NCBI GenBank assembly: GCA_045604025.1
Contig: JAZUNG010000059.1
Location: 1 to 19,349, forward strand
Direction: 5' to 3'
DNA from: RGIG5612 sp045604025
GTDB lineage: Bacteria > Bacillota > Clostridia > Lachnospirales > Lachnospiraceae
Length of the DNA: 19,349 nucleotides
The position numbers were made by a program, and so were the translations under genes. Position 1 is the first letter of the stretch. Each line of letters begins with the position of its first letter. Shown here piece by piece: positions 6,902-13,178 of this stretch. A model generated the notes under the pieces. It had not been told where the DNA came from. It worked only from the letters and a program-made list of their open reading frames with translations, and searched no databases.

Positions 6902-7855
6902 TCAGACTGCGGGACCTGAAGGCCTGTCTGCATTCTTCCTTGCCTTCCTTCTCTTTCTGGTAACTGCTATCAGGATGATCGCGGGCAGTATGAATATGAT
7001 GAAGAGAACGACCAGGACAGGCCAGCTCTCTGCCAGCCACAGGAATATCTCACCCATGCCTGTCACGAAGGACTTGATGCCTCTGTTGAACGAAGCAGCA
7101 AGTCTTTCTCCATATGTCACGGGCTTTTCGGTGTCATCGACCACTACAACCTCTGACAGGCTGATGGTGACAGTTGAATAATCTATCCGTGAATCCAGAT
7201 GCTTCAGTGTGCCCTGCAGACTGTCGATCTCATATTCAGTGTCGCTGATTGCTTCCTCCAGCAGTATGATATTTTCCATATCCGTAGCCTCGGAAAGGAG
7301 CTTCTGGAGGCGCTCCAGCTTGGTCCTGGCGGTTGCCAGCCTGGTTTCTGTATCATAGTAGGAATCGCTGACATCCTCTGCATTCTGATACTCGTATGTA
7401 ACAGTCGCAGCGTTGCGCATCACACTCAGGAAATCTCCGAACTGCTTAACAGGAACCCTGATGATCAGCTCAGCGGATCTGAAATCTTTGCTTGCAGCTG
7501 ATACGGAGCGCTTCTCGTAGTATGCTCCTTCGATCGCGTTTACCTGATCATCAATAATCTTTATGGTCTGGTCAAACTCGGTGCTCTGCATGGTCATGGA
7601 CGCGGTGTAGATGATCTTTTGATCGTTTTTCTCAGAGATTAGCGCGCCATCCGAATCCTTCTGAGAGCTGTAGGAGCCTTCTCCTTCGTAGTAGGCTTCC
7701 TCATTTACTGCATGATCTGCATCAGCCATGTAGTTTCCTCCCGCACCTGAATGAGGAGCTGCAGCACCGCCGCTGCTTCCGCAGGCTGATACAAATACCG
7801 TTATGACAATCGCCAGAACTGCCAGTATGACCGGCCTTTTAATATTCTTTTTCAT
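6902..7855 (-). CDS. DUF4349-domain lipoprotein
   Basis: This 317-residue predicted lipoprotein has a basic N-terminus and hydrophobic core, then the lipobox VSAC with Cys25. A Gly/Ser/Ala linker follows. The DUF4349 domain starts at IIYTASMTMQS, passes through a long coiled coil (about 160-215, rich in LxxLxxLL and Glu) and ends at TVTISLSEV. A C-terminal transmembrane helix (WPVLVVLFIIFILPAIILIA) with a KRRKARK cytoplasmic tail means it is anchored at both ends. Function unknown; coiled-coil envelope proteins of this type occur widely in Firmicutes. Start at 7855, not the longer in-frame TTG at 7894: AGGGGTGG lies six bases before the ATG and only the shorter form gives a sensible signal peptide. 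Confidence 0.88.
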   Translation of the reverse strand: MKKNIKRPVILAVLAIVITVFVSACGSSGGAAAPHSGAGGNYMADADHAVNEEAYYEGEGSYSSQKDSDGALISEKNDQKIIYTASMTMQSTEFDQTIKIIDDQVNAIEGAYYEKRSVSAASKDFRSAELIIRVPVKQFGDFLSVMRNAATVTYEYQNAEDVSDSYYDTETRLATARTKLERLQKLLSEATDMENIILLEEAISDTEYEIDSLQGTLKHLDSRIDYSTVTISLSEVVVVDDTEKPVTYGERLAASFNRGIKSFVTGMGEIFLWLAESWPVLVVLFIIFILPAIILIAVTRKRRKARKNADRPSGPAV

Positions 7856-7877
7856 TTTGTCCACCCCTAAAATATAG

Positions 7878-7917
7878 AATGACAGTGCAGTCAATAATAT
7901 ATGACTCCACTGTCATT
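7878..7917. repeat. 40-bp inverted repeat in the DUF4349 leader
   Basis: AATGACAGTG (7878-7887) is perfectly repeated as CACTGTCATT (7908-7917). Inside, after one mismatch, AGTCA pairs with TGACT around an 8-nt AT loop. That gives 15 paired bases out of 16. It lies 22 nt upstream of the start codon and could be an operator or an RNA hairpin. Confidence 0.85.
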
Positions 7918-7951
7918 GTATGCACCAAATAAGGCTAAATTGTGACGGAGA

Positions 7952-7980
7952 ATTGTAGAATCCGTGACGGGGAACGTGAA
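7952..7980 (-). promoter_or_regulatory. Possible promoter of the DUF4349 gene
   Basis: On the minus strand TTCACG (7975-7980) and TACAAT (7952-7957) are separated by 17 nt. Use of this site would place the 40-bp inverted repeat in a leader of about 90 nt. Confidence 0.45.
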
Positions 7981-8006
7981 CAGCCAGACTGTTACATAAC
8001 ACAAAT

Positions 8007-8038
8007 AAGCCCGAAAGACTCTGCTCTTTCGGGCTTTT
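8007..8038 (-). terminator. Terminator after the 412-residue hydrolase gene
   Basis: AAGCCCGAAAGA and TCTTTCGGGCTT form a perfect 12-bp stem with a 6-nt loop, 30 nt after the stop codon. TTATTT follows on the minus strand and TTTT on the plus strand, so it could act both ways. Confidence 0.85.
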
Positions 8039-8068
8039 GCTATGATCAGTGATAACTATGTATATGAA

Positions 8069-9307
8069 CTACAGGACATTCTCCAGCAGCCATTTATCTA
8101 CATAATTTCTCTCGGTGGCATTTACATCTCCGTATTTTTCTTTATCGAGATTGCCGCCGCCATGGGTCATGCCTTCAATAAAGATCAGGTCCTTCTTCTC
8201 TGCTATAGACGCCTCATATATCCACTCTGATACTTCGAATTCATGACCTGCTGTTCTGCCTACGCACAGTGTCGGGCAGCTGATGTATGCAGAATTTCCG
8301 TCCGCCTGAGAGAAGTTGTCACGGTCAATGCCGTACAGATCATATTCATCATAACGGAACTCATCCTCGTCAACATGAAGGCCGAGATACAGGAACTCGG
8401 AAAGTGTGCTCTGGTAGCCTCTGGACATATCCTCGAAGTTCTCCACGGGCTTCTTTCCTTCGGTCATCAGGCTCTTAACAACCTCTACTGTGATGCTTCC
8501 GTCGGGATGAAGGAGCTTGCACTTGCCCTTTGTGGTGTTGTAGAACCTGCGGTCATGCTGATAGATCTGGTAATTATTTACATTGCCGAATCCCATGACG
8601 ATAGTGAACGGCTCATCATCCGAGTACATTCCCTTGCCTTCGTCGATGAGCTTCTGGCGCTCTAAGGCCCTGGCGAGGAAACGATTGTATCTCTGAGCCT
8701 GTGCTTTGAAGTGCTTTTTAATGAACTCGTCGGAATATGTAGCGGTTCCGGTCTCTACGTCCATGCCGTTTTCAGGTGTGCAGGGATCCATGGCCGGATC
8801 GCGATCCATAACGCAGTAGTCGTCCTTCAGATTGGTAGCGAGTGATGAAAGGAGATTGACCATATATCCGTGATTTGCGTCAAAGTGCATGACTCCGTCT
8901 GCAGGTGTCAGCACCATATCCGGGATCTTCTTGAACATCTTGTCTGTCTGGAATGTCTGAGCCCCGTTTTCAGCGACACGCTGATATGCGGAGTTCAGGT
9001 TGCAGCCACGGCTGTTACCCCAGAGAATGACCTTCTCTACTCCCTCGACGTTCTCCTTTATCCAGTCTATCACGAGCGAAAGTGCCGGCATCTGAGTTAT
9101 GAACTGGAGTGTCTGCGCTGAGCAGTTGCAGGAACGGTAACCCATCTTTGCATAAGCTTCCATCTCATTATCCAGAAGCCTGTCTGCAGATCTGGTGCTT
9201 CCATACATCTTCAGAATGCAGATTTTGGAACGAAGCGGGTCATCTCTGCCTGGATCGTAAACCACGAAGTTTGAATTCTTGACATATCCGAGTATCTTGT
9301 TGATCAT
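8069..9307 (-). CDS. Alpha/beta-hydrolase-like protein of unknown substrate
   Basis: This 412-residue soluble protein has no signal peptide. It shows a serine-hydrolase nucleophile elbow, ILWGNSRGCN (about 94-103, Ser99), preceded by a helix IDWIKENVEGVEK as in esterase folds. There is a plausible catalytic His in FIEGMTHGGG near residue 385. The stretch from about 130 to 330 is long and Tyr/Asp-rich (several YDEYDLYGIDRDN-like runs) and does not look like a standard lid. It contains a PHP-like run of acidic residues but no metal motif I can name. The start has AAAGGAG seven bases before the ATG. The leader carries 40-bp tandem repeats. I do not recognise the subfamily. A peptidase or lipase role is possible. 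Confidence 0.7.
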   Translation of the reverse strand: MINKILGYVKNSNFVVYDPGRDDPLRSKICILKMYGSTRSADRLLDNEMEAYAKMGYRSCNCSAQTLQFITQMPALSLVIDWIKENVEGVEKVILWGNSRGCNLNSAYQRVAENGAQTFQTDKMFKKIPDMVLTPADGVMHFDANHGYMVNLLSSLATNLKDDYCVMDRDPAMDPCTPENGMDVETGTATYSDEFIKKHFKAQAQRYNRFLARALERQKLIDEGKGMYSDDEPFTIVMGFGNVNNYQIYQHDRRFYNTTKGKCKLLHPDGSITVEVVKSLMTEGKKPVENFEDMSRGYQSTLSEFLYLGLHVDEDEFRYDEYDLYGIDRDNFSQADGNSAYISCPTLCVGRTAGHEFEVSEWIYEASIAEKKDLIFIEGMTHGGGNLDKEKYGDVNATERNYVDKWLLENVL

Positions 9308-9347
9308 TTCTGTTTTCTCCTTTCAATGCTCTCCTGTTTGTTTCCAG

Positions 9348-9463
9348 GCTGCTCCTGGTTCAGTTTCTGAGCTGCTATTGTTTTTTCCAAGCTGCTCCTG
9401 TTCAGTTTCTGAGCTGCTGTTTGTTTACAGGCTGCTCATGTACGGTTTCAGAGCTGCTATTGT
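9348..9463. repeat. Tandem repeats, 40-43 bp, about three copies
   Basis: Copies begin with GCTGCTCCTG or GCTGCTCATG at 9348, 9391 and 9431. Each has TCAGTTTCTGAGCTGCT (TTTCAGAGCTGCT in the third) in the middle. A partial copy, GCTCTCCTGTTTGTTTCCAG, precedes the array (9328-9347). The array lies between a possible promoter and the start of the 412-residue hydrolase gene, so it would be transcribed as its leader. Confidence 0.85.
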
Positions 9464-9482
9464 CATGTTTCTGTCAAGATTG

Positions 9483-9510
9483 ATTATATCATTGATCAGT
9501 TCAATGTTTA
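9483..9510 (-). promoter_or_regulatory. Possible promoter of the 412-residue hydrolase gene
   Basis: On the minus strand there is a perfect TATAAT (9483-9488) and a weaker TAAACA (9505-9510) at 16-nt spacing. It would give a leader of about 170 nt spanning the tandem repeats. Confidence 0.45.
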
Positions 9511-9702
9511 ATTATGGATTAATGAAGTATTGATCGAAAAGAGCTAATTGAGCAGCAGGAATCCAAACGGAATAATGAGTATCCCTGTCTCTTCACTCGT
9601 AATGAATGGACCGCCGGCTGCATTATTTCCCGCATCGTTGGGCCTGATTTGTGAAAATCGTGATTCAAGCCCGGCATTTTCCGTTATAAACAGTGTAGAA
9701 AA

Positions 9703-9735
9703 GGGCCTAAAATCTGATTCTCTCAGATCAGGCCC
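9703..9735 (-). terminator. Stem-loop, possible minus-strand terminator
   Basis: GGGCCT pairs with AGGCCC and, after a small bulge, ATCTGA pairs with TCAGAT around a TTCTC loop. On the minus strand TTTTCT follows, as in a weak intrinsic terminator; nothing T-rich follows on the plus strand. It could stop read-through from the epimerase gene. Its arms also belong to the recurring GGCCC motif. Confidence 0.5.
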
Positions 9736-9785
9736 TGTCGGAACTGTTATTTAGCCGTCCAGGCAGGGCTGCATTCAGAAAAAAC

Positions 9786-9842
9786 CAGATTTAGGCCCAA
9801 TGAAGATAGTGATATAATTAAAAACAGATCTGGACCCAATGA
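9786..9842 (+). repeat. Direct repeat CAGATYTRGRCCCAATGA upstream of DUF2007 gene
   Basis: Two 18-bp copies (9786-9803 and 9825-9842) match at 15 of 18 positions and are 39 bp apart. Each is followed about 22-24 bp later by an extended -10 promoter. Shorter related copies occur at 9638-9653, 9701-9717 (both inverted) and 9723-9735. Confidence 0.75.
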
Positions 9843-9863
9843 GTAATGCTATAATGGTATAAT
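9810..9863 (+). promoter_or_regulatory. Three extended -10 promoters of the DUF2007 gene
   Basis: TGATATAAT (9810-9818), TGCTATAAT (9847-9855) and TGGTATAAT (9855-9863) each carry the TGn extension and a perfect TATAAT. None has a good -35 box, which is usual for extended -10 or activator-dependent promoters. Confidence 0.6.
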
Positions 9864-9909
9864 CCAGGCAGGCATCATAATATAGAAAGGTCATTATCAA
9901 TATATCATA

Positions 9910-10146
9910 ATGGAAGAGCTTACGATCTTTACAACATATGATTCATTTGAGGCTGATCGGATAATTGCTGCCCTGCAGGATGCAGATATTCCTGCATACA
10001 AGCGCGAGGCTGGAGCGGGCCAATATATGAAGATCATTTTTGGTATGAATAATACACAGGCGATTGATATTATAGTTCCTGCTTCTGCTGAAGAAACTGC
10101 AGTAGATATACTGGCGGATATGGGACTGATAGAGATAGGAGAATGA
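9910..10146 (+). CDS. Small DUF2007-like protein
   Basis: This 78-residue cytoplasmic protein has a pattern typical of DUF2007 ('putative prokaryotic signal transducing protein'). The beginning FTTYDSFEADRIIAALQDADIPAY matches the family's 'act on stretch of strand, then helix, then second strand' layout. After it comes an Ile/Val-rich strand (AIDIIVPASAEETAVDIL) and a short final helix. The family is a ferredoxin-like fold of unknown role. The length fits. The ATG at 9910 has only a distant GAAAGG (9885-9890), 19 nt upstream, and an AT-rich 6-bp hairpin (CATTAT with ATAATG, 9892-9912) covers the start codon. The gene is convergent with the epimerase gene and is preceded by clustered promoters and repeats. 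Confidence 0.72.
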   Translation: MEELTIFTTYDSFEADRIIAALQDADIPAYKREAGAGQYMKIIFGMNNTQAIDIIVPASAEETAVDILADMGLIEIGE

Positions 10147-10201
10147 TCCAGGCTGCAGGCAGTTTCCGGAAGGTAAATAATAGGTATAATTGAATAGATT
10201 C

Positions 10202-11197
10202 TCACAAAGCAGTCTCTTTAATCCACAGCACCATATCCCGGATGCTGTTTTGCAGGGAGCGAGGAGCAAAGCCTAATGCGGCTGCGGCGGCACTTCTGTT
10301 GAACCTACTGTTGGAATCGAGGACGGCAACAGAATAAGGTGTGAAATATAGAGGCCTCTTTCTCCGCAGACTCCATTTTTCATAGAGCGGCGCGATCAGT
10401 TTTGCCAGGCTGATCGGCAGGAATGAAGTGGCGCGTTTGATCCCGAGTGTTTGTTTTGCCGCATTCAGTATGTCACGGATGGTTGCATATGACCCTGAAA
10501 GTATATAGCCATGCCCCGGCTGTCCCTTCTCTGTGCAGGAAACAATACCAGCCGCCACATCGCGCACGTCCACAAAATCATAACCTCCCTTCACCGCCAC
10601 AGGGAGCTTTCCTGCGAGGAAAGACAGAAGCATATTGGTGATGCTGCCTTTTCCGATGTCGCCGGGCCCGATGATCCCAGAAGGAAATACCACGCTGGCA
10701 TTGAGCCCCCGGCCTGCCGCAGCGAAGACAAGAGAGGTTGCAATTGCTTTGCTTCTGGCGTAATCTCCACGCACCATATCCGGTGAAAATACGTAGTCCT
10801 CTGTGATCTCCATTCCCTCCGGCTTTTCCGGGATCGCATGGACTGAACTCACATAAACCAGCTTGCCGACACCGGCCCTTTCGCAATGTCTCAGGATATT
10901 ATTTGTACCGCCCACGTTCACCCGATAGATCCGGTCTCCCGGATCCGACGCCACCGAGATCATACCAGCGCAATGGATCACACAGGTACTCCCGTCTGTA
11001 CCTGAGAAGAAACGCTCCAGCGAAGCATCATCACACACATCTCCATAGGTAACAGAAATATCGTCCGGCAGAGCGGCAGCCAGAGGGTCATTTTCCATTA
11101 CCAGTGCACAGATCTCTGCATCTTCCTTTTTCAGCTCCGTAATCACAGTCCGCCCGAGGAAACCGCTTGCTCCAGTCACAAGATACTTTTGAAACAT
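10202..11197 (-). CDS. NAD-dependent epimerase/dehydratase family protein
   Basis: This 331-residue extended short-chain dehydrogenase/reductase has the NAD(P)-binding motif TGASGFLG (8-15), the active-site Ser region YVSSVHA (about 115-121) and the catalytic YARSK (146-150). The layout resembles dihydroflavonol-4-reductase-like and 3-beta-hydroxysteroid-dehydrogenase-like members; the substrate cannot be read from sequence. No membrane segment is obvious, but a hydrophobic then basic patch near 260-285 (ISLAKLIAPLYEKWSLRRKRP) is typical of this subgroup. AGGAGGT lies six bases before the ATG at 11197, which is preferred over an in-frame ATG at 11221. It is divergent from a TetR-type regulator 179 nt away, a usual sign of local control. 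Confidence 0.88.
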   Translation of the reverse strand: MFQKYLVTGASGFLGRTVITELKKEDAEICALVMENDPLAAALPDDISVTYGDVCDDASLERFFSGTDGSTCVIHCAGMISVASDPGDRIYRVNVGGTNNILRHCERAGVGKLVYVSSVHAIPEKPEGMEITEDYVFSPDMVRGDYARSKAIATSLVFAAAGRGLNASVVFPSGIIGPGDIGKGSITNMLLSFLAGKLPVAVKGGYDFVDVRDVAAGIVSCTEKGQPGHGYILSGSYATIRDILNAAKQTLGIKRATSFLPISLAKLIAPLYEKWSLRRKRPLYFTPYSVAVLDSNSRFNRSAAAAALGFAPRSLQNSIRDMVLWIKETAL

Positions 11198-11235
11198 ATT
11201 CTTACCTCCTACTATCTTCATAAAATAGACAAGTG

Positions 11236-11264
11236 TTGATTATCTTTCACATTTTCAGTATAAT
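11236..11264 (+). promoter_or_regulatory. Promoter of the TetR gene, overlapping a minus-strand -10
   Basis: TTGATT (11236-11241) and TATAAT (11259-11264) are 17 nt apart. On the other strand TATACT (11257-11262) with TTGTTG 17 nt away may serve the epimerase gene, so the two -10 boxes would share bases. That arrangement lets one bound repressor control both genes. Confidence 0.55.
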
Positions 11265-11315
11265 TTAATAACCAGAGAACAACAATAAACAATGCCAGGC
11301 CCTGCGAAAGAAAAA

Positions 11316-11338
11316 CAACACCTTGCGAGGTGGTGTTG
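11316..11338. repeat. Inverted repeat in the TetR leader
   Basis: CAACACC (11316-11322) and GGTGTTG (11332-11338) form a 7-bp dyad with a 9-nt spacer, 38 nt before the TetR start codon. It may be the autoregulatory operator or an RNA hairpin. Confidence 0.55.
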
Positions 11339-11376
11339 GAAATAAATGTAAACTTTTTGTGTACGGAGAAAGCAGT

Positions 11377-11925
11377 ATGAGAAAAAGTGACGCAAGAGTG
11401 CGCTATACGCAGCGTGTGATAAGGGAATCATTTTTGTCCCTGCTCAGAAAAAAGCCTATCAATAAGATCACTGTCAAGGAGGTCTGTGAACTGGCAGAGC
11501 TGAACCGGGCGACCTTCTACACTCATTACAGTGACTGCTTTGCGCTTCTGGAGAGTATCGAGCAGGAGCTTCTGGATGCCTTTGAACGATCACTGCATCT
11601 GATCGACGGTTTTGACGTGAGCGCGCTGATCACGGCGATCTATGCTATGGTAGAGCAGCATGAGGACGCCTGCCGTATCCTGATCTTCGCAGGCACCAGC
11701 CCGTCCCTTCTGGGCCGGATGATCGACCTCGCCAAAGGATCCAGTATCGCCTCCTGGAAGCAGCAGCTGCATCATGCGACCGAAGCGGAGCTTGAAATGC
11801 TCTATACCCATCTGTCCAACGGACTGATGAATGTTGTGGTGGATGGATACGACAGATACAGCCGGGATGAGGTCATCTCATTTGTAAACCGTATTGTCAT
11901 GAGCAGTCTGTCGCTGTTCCGGTGA
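11377..11925 (+). CDS. TetR/AcrR-family transcriptional regulator
   Basis: This 182-residue one-component regulator has an N-terminal helix-turn-helix. The TQRVIRESFLSLLRKKPINKITVKEVCELA region leads into the recognition helix ELNRATFYTHY (about 41-51), the family hallmark. The rest is a helical ligand/dimerisation domain with a late FVNRIVMSSLSLF helix. Start at 11377 has GGAGAA six bases upstream; the longer open frame from 11323 has an unlikely N-terminus. It is divergent from the epimerase, and an inverted repeat lies in its leader, so it probably represses itself and that gene. The ligand is unknown. Confidence 0.92.
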   Translation: MRKSDARVRYTQRVIRESFLSLLRKKPINKITVKEVCELAELNRATFYTHYSDCFALLESIEQELLDAFERSLHLIDGFDVSALITAIYAMVEQHEDACRILIFAGTSPSLLGRMIDLAKGSSIASWKQQLHHATEAELEMLYTHLSNGLMNVVVDGYDRYSRDEVISFVNRIVMSSLSLFR

Positions 11926-11969
11926 ATCTTAACTTTTTACGCATTTGATAAAATAACTTCTGACATACA

Positions 11970-12001
11970 AAAGCCCGAAGGACATCTGTCTTCCGGGCTT
12001 T
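11970..12001 (-). terminator. Bidirectional terminator between tetR and tRNA-Thr
   Basis: AAAGCCCG..AAG pairs with CTT..CGGGCTTT around an 8-9-nt loop. TTTT follows on the minus strand, where it ends the tRNA transcript seven bases after the gene. It may also end the TetR transcript from the other side. Confidence 0.85.
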
Positions 12002-12007
12002 CCATAC

Positions 12008-12080
12008 AGCTCCTGAGGGGACTCGAACCCCTGACCCCTTCATTACGAGTGAAGTGCTCTACCAACTGAGCTACAGAAGC
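12008..12080 (-). tRNA. tRNA-Thr (anticodon CGT)
   Basis: A 73-nt cloverleaf on the minus strand. The acceptor arm is GCTTCTG with CAGGAGC (one G-T pair), the D arm is GCTC with GAGC, and the anticodon stem CTTCA with TGAAG encloses loop CTCGTAA, so the anticodon is CGT and reads ACG. The T arm AGGGG with CCCCT encloses TTCGAGT. The discriminator is T and no CCA is encoded. It has its own promoter and terminator. Confidence 0.97.
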
Positions 12081-12102
12081 ATTTACGCCAAGGCGCTCGT
12101 TT

Positions 12103-12131
12103 ATTATAAAAGGTTCGCTCGCATTTTTCAA
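12103..12131 (-). promoter_or_regulatory. Promoter of tRNA-Thr
   Basis: On the minus strand TTGAAA (12126-12131) and TATAAT (12103-12108) are 17 nt apart, 23 nt before the mature tRNA start. Confidence 0.85.
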
Positions 12132-12158
12132 CCGTGACAGAAAATGTTTCCATATTTT

Positions 12159-12187
12159 TTGCAGTGACTCTGCACATATAGTATAAT
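12159..12187 (+). promoter_or_regulatory. Possible promoter of the zinc-ribbon lipoprotein gene
   Basis: A perfect TATAAT (12182-12187) is preceded at 17 nt by TTGCAG (12159-12164), a weak -35 with only TTG matching. It is divergent from the tRNA promoter. Confidence 0.45.
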
Positions 12188-12232
12188 CACACCAGGACAA
12201 GATACACTTTACATGATCACATGGTGAACAAC

Positions 12233-13123
12233 ATGAAAAGCAGCAAATTTATTACCAGAATACTCTGCTCTTTACTTATGGAGGTGCTCGTTATGTCAGG
12301 ACTCTTCGGCTGCGGTAAGCCGCAGTACAAACTGATCTTTGACGGTTCCGGTTTCAAGTCTGCCCGGACCAGTTATGCAGAAGGTGCACAAGTCACAGTG
12401 TACTACGGTTTTATTGCTACAGATACAGACTACCGCTTTTATATCGACGCTGAAGATGTCAAACAGGATTATGACAGTCAGAAGGGATATGTCTTCACCT
12501 TCAAAATGCCTGCTCATGATGTGAATTGCAGCGTCGAATCCCACAACTCCATGATGTATGATCCAGATGCCCATAACCTGGGAACTGATCCTGCTTCAGG
12601 TGGAAATGGCTTTCCCGAGGTTGGCGAGATCGATGAAAGCAGGGTCGTCTTTGACTACTACGCTGCAACCGTGGCAACCGTGGGCGGCGATGAATACCAG
12701 GAGATGGTCCTCTATGGCCGCGACGACGAGTATCTAACGCTGGCATACTACAGCAAATATGGTGACGGCGCAGAGCACATGACTGCATGCGTGGTCCCGG
12801 CATCTGTACTGGATGACTGCATGGAAGCAGTCAGAAATAACAAAATGGACAGCTGGAGCAAGGGTGTAGGCCTAAACGGCAAGGTATATGTGGTCAAATG
12901 GCTGCAGGATGACGGTACACTGAAGCGGGTTTCTTCAGAAGAAATGCCGGAGACCGGCAGATCTGCATTTACAGAGATTGAAGGGATTCTGAATAATGCA
13001 TGGGCTGAATACCACCAGACCACTGAGCCTCAGCTCTCTGAAGGCGAATGGGTCTGCCCTGAGTGCAAAACCATCAACACAGGCAAATACTGCGCGGAAT
13101 GCGGAACCAAAAGGCCTGAATAA
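12233..13123 (+). CDS. Putative lipoprotein with C-terminal zinc ribbon
   Basis: Taken from ATG 12233 this is a 296-residue protein. The first 26 residues look like a lipoprotein signal (basic MKSSK, hydrophobic core, then LFGC with Cys27; Phe at -2 is unusual). A first domain (about 32-90) resembles a divergent InlB-type B repeat, with the motif FTFKMPAHDVNC. The middle (about 120-255) has no family I recognise. The last 22 residues form a four-cysteine zinc ribbon (Cys275, Cys278, Cys287, Cys290). A complication is the strong GGAGGTG at 12280-12286, exactly six bases before an internal in-frame ATG at 12293, which would give a 276-residue product without a signal. Only weak GGTGA precedes 12233. 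Function unknown. Confidence 0.68.
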   Translation: MKSSKFITRILCSLLMEVLVMSGLFGCGKPQYKLIFDGSGFKSARTSYAEGAQVTVYYGFIATDTDYRFYIDAEDVKQDYDSQKGYVFTFKMPAHDVNCSVESHNSMMYDPDAHNLGTDPASGGNGFPEVGEIDESRVVFDYYAATVATVGGDEYQEMVLYGRDDEYLTLAYYSKYGDGAEHMTACVVPASVLDDCMEAVRNNKMDSWSKGVGLNGKVYVVKWLQDDGTLKRVSSEEMPETGRSAFTEIEGILNNAWAEYHQTTEPQLSEGEWVCPECKTINTGKYCAECGTKRPE

Positions 13124-13154
13124 TACTTCAGCCTAAACTGAATAATAAGCAATG

Positions 13155-13178
13155 CCACCGCATCAGCGGTGGTTTTTG
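13155..13178 (+). terminator. Terminator overlapping the stop codon of the convergent gene
   Basis: CCACCGC (13155-13161) and GCGGTGG (13166-13172) form a 7-bp stem with a tight ATCA loop followed by TTTTTG. The stop codon of the minus-strand membrane protein (13163-13165) is within the loop. Confidence 0.9.

Larger units (their letters stand above)
9308..9909. other. 602-nt gene-poor region with repeats and promoters
   Basis: No convincing gene is seen. From left to right it holds tandem repeats of about 40 bp (9348-9463), a possible minus-strand promoter (9483-9510), a variable AT/GC-mixed stretch, a stem-loop (9703-9735), recurring GGCCC-containing motifs, and three extended -10 boxes (9810-9863) that point at the DUF2007 gene. 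Short open frames of 60-70 codons exist on both strands around 9548-9754 but lack ribosome binding sites. Confidence 0.7.

Noticed and set aside
9348..9463. Possible CRISPR array
   Set aside because: The 40-43-bp units are imperfect and adjacent with no unique spacers, and no cas gene is present.
9548..9754. Open frame of 68 codons on the + strand
   Set aside because: Starts at TTG without a ribosome binding site, overlaps the stem-loop and motif copies, and an equally long frame exists on the other strand.
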